A stretch of 64,000 nt of DNA from Siphonodentalium dalli (taxonomy: Eukaryota; Mollusca; Scaphopoda; Gadilida; Siphonodentaliidae), in assembly GCA_032622095.1 (NCBI GenBank), contig CP136068.1, positions 60,534,025-60,598,024 of the forward strand. The letters are read 5' to 3'. How positions within the stretch are numbered: the stretch's first letter is position 1; each line of letters starts with the position of its first letter. Positions 56,301 to 64,000 of the stretch are shown in pieces. The notes beneath the pieces were generated by a model. It had not been told where the DNA came from and did no database searches. It worked only from the letters and a program-made list of their open reading frames with translations. Both the position numbers and the translations under genes were made by a program.

Positions 56301-56704
56301 AGGCAGCAACTCATATAATAGTGGACAGGGAGGAACTCATAAGAGAGGACAGGGAGGAACTAATATATGAGTGTACATGGAGGAACTAATATAAGAGTGG
56401 ACATGCAGGAATTCATATAAGAGTGACAGGCTGGGACTCAAATAAGAGTGGACATGCAGGAACTCATATAAGAGTGGACAGGGAGGAACTCATATAAGAG
56501 TATACAGGTCCAACTCATATAAGAGTGGACAGGGAGGAACTCATAAAAGAGTGGACAGGGAGCAACTGATAAAAGAGTGGACAGGGAGCAACTCATAAAA
56601 GAGTGGACAGGGAGCAACTCATATAAGAGTGGACAGGGAGCAACTCATATAAGAGTGGACACGCAGGAACTCATATAAGAGTGGACACGCAGGAACTCAT
56701 ATAA
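53395..56704. repeat. Nested 3.36-kb tandem repeat, second unit (in copy 2)
   Basis: This is the counterpart of 42100-45435 at an offset of 11295. It lacks the 24-bp GGCTGGATCTC monomer, as its counterpart does. The nested duplication and that 24-bp loss therefore predate the 11.27-kb duplication. It shares the private AAGATTGG and AGTAGACACG changes. Confidence 0.84.
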
Positions 56705-59149
56705 GAGTGGACAGGGAGGAACTCATATAAGAGTGGACAGGGAGGAACTCATATAAGAGTGGACAGAGAGGAACTCATATAAGAGTGAACAGGGAGGAAC
56801 TCATATGCGAGTGGACATGCAGGAACTCATATTAGAGTGGACAGGGAGGAACTCATATTAGAGGGGACAGGGAGGAACTCATATAAGATGGACAGGGAGG
56901 AACTCATATAAGAGTGGACAGGGAGGAACTCATAAGAGTGGACAGGGAGGAACTCATATAAGAGTGGACAGGGAGGAACTCTTATAAGAGTGGACAGGGA
57001 GGAACTCATATAAGAGTGGACAGGGAGGAACTCATATAAGAGTGGACAGGGATGAACTCATATAAGAGTGGACAGGGAGGAACGCATATAAGAGTGGTCA
57101 GGCAGGAACTCATATACGAGTGGACAGGCAGGAACTCATATAAGAGTGGACAGGCAGGAACACATATAAGAGTGGTCAGGGAGGAACTCATATAAGAGTG
57201 GTCAGGGAGGAACTCATATTTGAGTGGACAGGGAGAAACTCATAAAAGAATGGACAGGGCGCAACTCATATAAGAGTGGACAGGCAGGAACACATATAAG
57301 AGTGGTCAGGGAGGAACTCATATTTGAGTGGACAGGGAGAAACTCATAAAAGAATGGACAGGGAGCAACTCATATAAGAGTGGACAAGGAGGAACTCATA
57401 TAAGAGTGGACAGGCAGGAACTCATATAAGAGTGGACAGGGAGGAACTCATATAAAGTGGACAGGGAGGAACTCATATAAGAGTGGACAGGCAGGAACTC
57501 ATATAAGAGTGGACAGGCTGGAACTCATATAAGAGTGGACAGGCAGGAACTCATATAAGAGTGGACAGGGAGGAACTCATAAGAGTGGACAGGGAGGAAC
57601 TCATAAGAGTGGACATGGAGGAACTCATAAGAGTGGACAGGCAGGAACTCATATAAGAGTGGACAGGCTTGAACTCATATACGAGTGGACAGGCTGGAAC
57701 TCAGATACGAGTGGACAGGCAGCAACTCATATAATAGTGGACAGTGAGGAACTCATAAGAGAGGATAGGGAGGAACTAATATATGAGTGTACATGGAGGA
57801 ACTAATATAAGAGTGGACAGGGAGGAACTAATATAAGAGTGGACAGGGAGGAACTAATATAAGAGTGGACAGGGTGGAACTAATATAAGAGAGGACAGGG
57901 AAGAACTAATGTAAGAGTGGACAGGCTGGAAATCATAAGAGTGGACAGGCTGGAACTCATAAGAGTGAGGAACTCATAAGAGAGGACAGGGAGGAACTAA
58001 TATATGAGTGTACATGGAGGAACTAATATAAGAGTGGACAGGCAGGAACTCATATAAGAGTGGACAGGGAGGAACTCATAAGAGTGGACATGGAGGAACT
58101 CATAAGAGTGGACAGGCTGGAACTCATATACGAGTGGACAGGCAGCAACTCATATAAGAGTGGACAGGGAGGAACTCATATAATAGAGGACAGGGAGGAA
58201 CTCATATAAGAGAGGACAGGGAGGAACTAATATAAGAGTGGACAGGGAGGAACTAATATAAGAGTGGACAGGGAGGAACTCATATAAGAGTGGACAGGGA
58301 GGAACTCATATAAGGGTTGACAGGCAGCAACTCATATAAGAGTGGACAGGAAGGAACTCATATAACAATATAACAGTGTACAGGGAGGAACTCATAAGAG
58401 TTGACAGGGAGGAACTCATATAAGAGTGGACAGGGAAGAACTCATATAAGAGTGGACATGCAGGAATTCATATAAGAGTGACAGGCTGGGACTCATATAA
58501 GAGTGGACATGCAGGAACTCATATAAGAGTGGACAGGGAGGAACTCATATAAGCGTATACAGGTCCAACTCTTATAAGAGTGGACAGGGAGGAACTCATA
58601 TAAGAGTGGACAGACAGCATCTCATATAAGAGTGGACATGGATGAACTCATATAATAGTGGCAGGCAGCAACTCATAAAAGAGTGGACAGGGAGGAACTC
58701 ATATAAGAGTGGACAGGCAGGAACTGATATAAGAGTGGACACTCAGCAACTCATATAAGAGTGGACAGGGAGGAACTCATATAAGAGTGTACAGACAGAA
58801 ACTCATATAAGAGTGGACATGGATGAACTCATATAATAGTGGCAGGCAGCAACTCATATAAGAGTGGACAAGGAGGAACTCATATAAGAGTTGACAGTCA
58901 GCAACTCATAAGAGTGGACAGGGGGGAACTCATATTAGAGTATACAGGTCCAACTCATATAAGAGTGGACAGGGAGGATCTCATATAAGAGTGGACAGGG
59001 AGGAACTAATATATGTGTGGACAGGGAGGAACTAATATAAGAGTGGGCAGGGAGGAACTAATATAAGAGTGGACAGGGAGGAACTTATATAAGAGTGGAC
59101 AGGCAGCAACTCATATAAGAGTGGACAGGCAGGAACTCATATAAGAGTG
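56705..59149. repeat. HOR A-like segment in copy 2
   Basis: This is the counterpart of 45436-47880. It keeps the 7-bp-deleted monomer (57963), the 8-bp ATATAACAAT insertion (near 58360) and the perfect palindrome at 56978-56991. One 26-bp unit in the GAGAGG / GGCAGG / GTGAAC series near 56780 is missing. A private change is CATATTAGAGTATAC near 58931. Confidence 0.82.
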
Positions 59150-59331
59150 GACAGGGAGCAACTCATAAAAGAGTGGACAGGGAGCAACTCATAAAAGAGT
59201 GGACAGGGAGCAACTCATAAAAGAGTGGACAGGGAGCAACTCATAAAAGAGTGGACAGGGAGCAACTCATAAAAGAGTGGACAGGGAGCAACTCATAAAA
59301 GAGTGGACAGGGAGCAACTCATAAAAGATTG
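59150..59331. repeat. Homogeneous run of seven AAAAG-type monomers, second occurrence
   Basis: Seven 26-bp units match 47881-48062 at an offset of 11269. The same count of seven and the same terminal AAAAGATTG variant show the run was already this length before the 11.27-kb duplication. Confidence 0.92.
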
Positions 59332-61399
59332 GACAGGGAGCAACTGATATAAGAGTGGACAGGGAGCAAATCATATAAGAGTGGACAGGCAGGAACTCAT
59401 ATAAGAGTGGACAGGCAGGAACTCATATAAGTGTGGACAGGGAGGAACTCATAAGAGTGGACAGAGAGGAACTCATATAAGAGTGGACAGGCAGGAACTC
59501 ATATAAGAGTGAACAGGGAGGAACTCATATACGAGTGGACAGGGAGGAACTCATATAAGAGTGGACATGCAGGAACTCATATTAGAGTGGACATGGATGA
59601 ACTCATATAAGATGGACTGGGAGGAACTCATATTAGAGTGGACAGGGAGGAACTCATAAGAGTGGACAGGGAGGAACTCATATAAGAGTGGACAGGGAGG
59701 AACTCATATAAGAGTGGACAGGGAGGAACTCATATAAGAGTGGACAGGGAGGAACTCATATAAGAGTGGACAGGTAGGAACTCATATAAGAGTGGACAGG
59801 GAGGAACTCATATAAGAGTGGACAGGCAGGAACTCATATAAGAGTGGACAGGCTGGAACTCATATAAGAGTGGACAGGGAGGATCTCAAATAAGAGTGAA
59901 CAGGGAGGAACTCATATAAGAGTGGAAAGGGAGGAACTCATATAAGAGTGGACAGGGAGGAACTCATATAAGAGTGGACAGGGAGGAACTCATATTAGAG
60001 TGGACAGGGAGGAACTCATATAAGAGTGGACAGGGAGGAACTCATATAAGAGTGGACAGGCTGGAACTCATATAAGAGTGGACAGGGAGGATCTCAAATA
60101 AGAGTGGACAGGGAGGAACTCATATAACAGTCGACAGGGAAGAACTCATATAAGAGTGGACATGCAGGAATTCATATAAGAGTGGACAGGCTGGGACTCA
60201 TATAATAGTGGACAGGCAACAACTCATATAAGAGTGGACTGTGAGGAACTCATATAAGAGTGGAAAATGAGGAACTCATATAAGAGTGGACAGACTGGAA
60301 CTCATATAATAGTGGACAGGCAGCAACTCATATAAGAGTGGACAATGAGGGACTCATATAAGAGTCGACAATGAGGATCTCATATAAGAGTGGACAAGGA
60401 GGAACTCATATAAGAGTGGACAAGGAGGAATTCATATAAGAGTGGACAGTCAGCAACTCATATAAGAGTGGACAGGGAGGAACTCATATAAGAGTGGACA
60501 GACAGCAACTCATATAAGAGTGGACATGGATGAACTCATATACTAGTGGCAGGCAGCAACTCATTTACTAGTGGACAGGGAGGAACTCATATAAGAGTGG
60601 ACTGGCAGGAACTCATATAAGATTGGACAGTCAGCAACTCATATTAGAGTGGACAGGGAGGAACTCATAAGAGTGGACAGGGAGGAACTCATATAAGAGT
60701 GGACAGGGAGGAACTCATATAAGAGTGGACAGGCTGAAACCCATATAAGAGTGGACATGGATGAACTCATATACTAGTGGCAGGCAGTAACTCATATACG
60801 AGTGGACAGGGATGAACTCATATAAGAGTGGACAGGCAGCAACTCATATAAGAGTGGACAATGAGGGACTCATATACGAGTGGACAATGAGGAACTCATA
60901 TAAGAGTGGACAATGAGGGACTCATATAAGAGTGGACAGGGATGAACTCATATAAGAGTGGACAAGGAGGAATTCATATAAGAGTGGACAGGCAGGAACT
61001 CATATAAGAGTGGACAGGGAGGAACTCATATAAGAGTGGACAAGGATGAATTCATATAAGAGTGGACATGCAGCAACTCATATAAGAGTGGACAGTCAGC
61101 AACTCATATAAGAGTGGACAGGGAGGAACTCATATAAGAGTATACAGGTCCAACTCATATAAGAGTGGACAGGGAGGAACTCATATAAGAGTGGACAGAC
61201 AGCAACTCATATAAGAGTGGACATGGATGAACTCATATACTAGTGGCAGGCATCAACTCATATACGAGTGGACAGGGAGGAACTCATATAAGAGTGGACA
61301 GACAGCAACTCATATAAGAGTGGACATGGATGAACTCATATACTAGTGGCAGGCAGCAACTCATATACTAGTGGACAGGGAGGAACTCATATAAGAGTG

Positions 61400-61658
61400 G
61401 ACAGGGAGCAACTCATAAAAGAGTGGACAGGGAGCAACTCATAAAAGAGTGGACAGGGAGCAACTCATAAAAGAGTGGACAGGGAGCAACTCATAAAAGA
61501 TTGGACAGGGAGCAACTCATATAAGAGTGGACAGGGAGCAAATCATATAAGAGTGAACAGGGAGCAACTCATAAAAGAGTGGACAGGGAGCAACTCATAA
61601 AAGAGTGGACAGGGAGCAACTCATAAAAGAGTGGACAGGGAGCAACTCATAAAAAATT
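61400..61658. repeat. Two runs of four AAAAG-type monomers
   Basis: Four GGGAGCAAC / ATAAAAG units (about 61400-61503) and another four (about 61555-61658) are separated by two ATATAAG-type units. Both runs end in an ATTGGAC unit (AAAAGATTGG and AAAAAATTGG). They are related to the seven-unit runs at 47881 and 59150, and the run itself has been tandemly duplicated as a block of about 155 bp. Confidence 0.85.
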
Positions 61659-61691
61659 GGACAGGGAGCAACTCATATAAGAGTGGACAGG

Positions 61692-62565
61692 GAGCAAATC
61701 ATATAAGAGTGGACAGGCAGGAACTCATATAAGAGTGGACAGGCAGGAACTCATATAAGTGTGGACAGGGAGGAACTCATAAGAGTGGACAGAGTGGAAC
61801 TCATATAAGAGTGGACAGGCAGGAACTCATATAAGAGTGAACAGGGAGGAACTCATATACGAGTGGACAGGGAGGAACTCATATAAGAGTGGACATGCAG
61901 GAACTCATATTAGAGTGGACATGGATGAACTCATATAAGATGGACTGGGAGGAACTCATATTAGAGTGGACAGGGAGGAACTCATAAGAGTGGACAGGGA
62001 GGAACTCATATAAGAGTGGACAGGGAGGAACTCATATAAGAGTGGACAGGGAGGAACTCATATAAGAGTGGACAGGGAGGAACTCATATAAGAGTGGACA
62101 GGCTGGAACTCATATAAGAGTGGACAGGGAGCAAATCATATAAGAGTGGACAGGCAGGAACTCATATAAGAGTGGACAGGCAGGAACTCATATAAGTGTG
62201 GACAGGGAGGAACTCATAAGAGTGGACAGAGAGGAACTCATATAAGAGTGGACAGGCAGGAACTCATATAAGAGTGAACAGGGAGGAACTCATATACGAG
62301 TGGACAGGGAGAAACTCATATAAGAGTGGACATGCAGGAACTCATATTAGAGTGGACATGGATGAACTCATATAAGATGGACTGGGAGGAACTCATATTA
62401 GAGTGGACAGGGAGGAACTCATAAGAGTGGACAGGGAGGAACACATATAAGAGTGGACAGGGAGGAACTCATATAAGAGTGGACAGGGATGAACTCATAT
62501 AAGAGTGGACAGGGAGGAACTCATATAAGAGTGGACAGGTAGGAACTCATATAAGAGTGGACAGG
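61692..62565. repeat. 437-bp tandem pair
   Basis: The GAGCAAATC monomer at 61692 recurs at 62129 (period 437 bp). It is followed in both copies by two GGCAGG monomers, AAGTGTGGAC, ATATACGAG, the ATGGATGAAC / AAGATGGACTGGG pair and a consensus run. The first copy has GAGTGGAAC where the second has GAGAGGAAC. The first copy also exists at 48.08 and 59.35 kb. Confidence 0.83.
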
Positions 62566-64000
62566 GAGGAACTCATATAAGAGTTGACAGGCAGGAACTC
62601 ATATAAGAGTGGACAGGCTGGAACTCATATAAGAGTGGACAGGGAGGATCTCAAATAAGAGTGGACAGGGAGGAACTCATATAAGAGTGGAAAGGGAGGA
62701 ACTCATATAAGAGTGGACAGGGAGGAACTCATATAAGAGTGGACAGGGAGGAACTCATATTAGAGTGGACAGGGAGGAACTCATAAGAGTGGACAGGGAG
62801 GAACTCATATAAGAGTGGACAGGGAGGAACTCATATAAGAGTGGACAGGCTGGAACTCATATAAGAGTGGACAGGGAGGATCTCAAATAAGAGTGGACAG
62901 GGAGGAACTCATATAACAGTGGACAGGGAAGAACTCATATAAGAGTGGACATGCAGGAATTCATATAAGAGTGGACAGGCTGGGACTCATATAATAGTGG
63001 ACAGGCAACAACTCATATACGAGTGGACTGGGAGGAACTCATATAAGAGTGGAAAATGAGGAACTCATATAAGAGTGGACAGACTGGAACTCATATAATA
63101 GTGGACAGGCAGCAACTCATATAAGAGTGGACAATGAGGGACTCATATAAGAGTCGACAATGAGGAACTCATATAAGAGTGGACAAGGAGGAACTCATAT
63201 AAGAGTGGACAAGGAGGAATTCATATAAGAGTGGACAGTCAGAAACTCATATAAGAGTGGACAGGGAAGAACTCATATAAGAGTGGACAGACAGCAACTC
63301 ATATAAGAGTGGACATGGATGAACTCATATACTAGTGGCAGGCAGCAACTCATATACTAGTGGACAGGGAGGAACTCATATAAGAGTGGACAGGCAGGAA
63401 CTCATATAAGATTGGACAGTCAGCAACTCATATTAGAGTGGACAGGGAGGAACTCACAAGAGTGGACAAGGAGGAACTCATATAAGAGTGGACAGGGAGG
63501 AACTCATATAAGAGTGGACAGGCTGGAACTCATATAAGAGTGGACATGGATGAACTCATATACTAGTGGCAGGCAGTAACTCATATACGAGTGGACAGGG
63601 AGGAACTCATATAAGAGTGGACAGGCAGGAACTCATATAAGAGTGGACAGTCAGCAACTCATATAAGAGTGGACAGGGAGGAACTCATATAAGAGTGGAC
63701 AGGGAGAAACTCATATAAGAGTGGACAGGGAGGAACTCATATAAGAGTGGACAGACATCAACTCCTATAAGAGTGGACATGGATGAACTCATATAAGAGT
63801 GGCAGGCAGCAACTCATATAAGAGTGGACAGAGAGGAACTCATATAAGAGTGGACATGGAGGAACTCATATAAGAGTGGACAGTGGGAACTCATATAAGA
63901 GTGGACAGGGAGGAACTCATAAGAGTAGACAGGGGGAACCCATAAAAGAGTGGACAGGCAGGAACTCTTATAAGAGTGGACAGGGAGGAACTCATAAAAG

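Larger units (their letters stand above)
48866..60109. repeat. 11.27-kb tandem duplication, copy 2
   Basis: This copy matches 37596-48865. The offset is 11270 up to about 52.8 kb, then 11295 or 11296 after an extra GGCAGG unit near 52880 (and the missing G), then 11269 after loss of one unit near 56780, then 11243 after loss of another unit near 60050. Scattered substitutions include GGAAGG for GGCAGG near 58349 and CAACTGATATAAG for CAACTCATATAAG near 59341. Differences are few over 11 kb and are mostly whole-monomer gains and losses. Confidence 0.87.
1..64000. repeat. 26/24-bp satellite array filling the window
   Basis: Every line of the window is built from one unit. Its 26-bp form is box 1, GGACAGGGAGGA, followed by box 2, ACTCATATAAGAGT. 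A frequent 24-bp form has ACTCATAAGAGT as box 2. Recurrent variants include GGCAGG, GGCTGG, GGCAGC and GCGAGG in box 1, and ACTAAT, ATACGAG, ATATTAG, ATATGCG, ATAATAG and ATAAAAG in box 2. Also recurrent are 25-bp forms with GTATACAGGTCC or GTGACAGGCTGGG. The 26-bp consensus has 9 G, 3 C, 10 A and 4 T on the + strand, so it is about 46% GC and 73% purine. No unique sequence, mobile-element terminus, rRNA, tRNA or credible gene was seen. The array continues past both edges. Its scale and nesting suggest eukaryotic satellite DNA; the family name and species are unknown to me. Confidence 0.97.
60110..64000. repeat. Variant-rich distal segment
   Basis: Right of the 11.27-kb duplication the monomers are more diverse. 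They include GGACAATGAGGGACTC, GTCGACAATGAGG, GGACAAGGAGGAATTC, GACAGACAGC, ATGGATGAAC, ATACTAGTGGCAGGCAG and GGACTGG. The order at 60.13-60.6 kb recurs at about 62.92-63.4 kb (spacing about 2789 bp). Between these lies sequence like 47.88-48.9 kb. The last 150 bp contain short or altered units (GACAGTGGGAAC, GTAGACAGGGGGAACCC). This resembles the 13.8-14.6 kb segment and may be an older part of the array. No unique DNA is reached. Confidence 0.82.

Noticed and set aside
1-64000. CRISPR array (short direct repeats of similar length)
   Set aside because: There are no unique spacers between repeats; the units abut directly and are variants of one another. There is no leader and no cas gene.
1-64000. 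TATA-box-like CATATAAG in every monomer as promoters
   Set aside because: The motif is part of the repeat core, occurs thousands of times and has no other promoter context. It is treated as composition and dyad core, not a regulatory call.
1-64000. CENP-B box or known centromere or telomere motif
   Set aside because: No monomer matches the CENP-B box pattern (TTCG....A..CGGG), and no TTAGGG, TTTAGGG or similar telomere repeat was seen. The monomer length does not suggest alpha satellite. A centromeric role can be neither supported nor excluded.
1-64000. Transposon, LTR or helitron origin of the repeat blocks
   Set aside because: Block boundaries lie inside monomers and lack terminal inverted repeats, target-site duplications, primer-binding sites or coding remains. 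Tandem exchange explains them.
1-64000. Canonical three-tier G-quadruplexes
   Set aside because: The box GGACAGGGAGG has only one GGG run per monomer, with the next about 24-26 bases away. Only weak two-tier structures are possible.
1-64000. The whole nested structure as an assembly artefact
   Set aside because: It cannot be excluded from sequence alone. However, the copies carry private substitutions and monomer-sized indels that are consistent across nested levels, which simple artificial duplication would not create. Read-level checking is named under the findings.

Overview
The whole 64 kb window is one uninterrupted tandem-repeat (satellite / large minisatellite) array. The basic unit is 26 bp: a purine-rich 12-bp box (GGACAGGGAGGA) followed by a 14-bp near-palindromic box (ACTCATATAAGAGT). 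A common 24-bp version lacks one AT in the second box, and rarer 25-bp and 23-bp versions occur. At 24-26 bp per unit this is roughly 2,500 monomers. I saw no stretch of non-repeat DNA, no convincing protein gene, no RNA gene and no mobile element on either strand. An array of this size and layering points to a eukaryotic chromosome (heterochromatic, pericentromeric, subtelomeric or similar). The sequence does not let me name the species or chromosomal position, and both window edges lie inside the array.

The monomers are not randomly mixed. Recognisable variant monomers recur in fixed order and build several levels of higher-order repeat (HOR). Region A (1-16156) has two copies of a multi-kb HOR (starting at 1 and 7135), a variant-rich segment and a shortened A-like segment. 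Within A, a 1410-bp block is tandemly duplicated in copy 1 only, and a 768-bp block in copy 2 only. Region B (16157 to about 38554) is a train of HOR blocks that all begin at the same rare marker monomer (ATATAGCAGTGG). Block lengths are 2254 (Z), 1539 (Y) and 1848/1845 (X), plus a 4017-bp chimera and a 1152-bp short block. The order Y-Z-X forms a 5641-bp super-repeat present twice in tandem. Region C (about 37596-60109) is a tandem duplication of about 11.27 kb; each copy contains a nested tandem pair of about 3.36 kb and then a segment homologous to region A about 34 kb away. Region D (about 60110-64000) is more varied, with monomer types that are rare elsewhere, shorter local duplications and more single-unit irregularities.

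The length classes fit repeated unequal exchange between paralogous monomers in register. Y is X minus 309 bp, which equals the 308-bp spacing of two identical monomer junctions plus one lost base. The 1152-bp block is X minus 696 bp, exactly the spacing of two matching monomers inside X. Neighbouring copies are nearly identical, so duplication is recent. The many short open frames are by-products of the repeat. The main interest is the nested recent amplification, the conserved dyad in each monomer, the strand asymmetry, and CpG dinucleotides confined to variant monomers.
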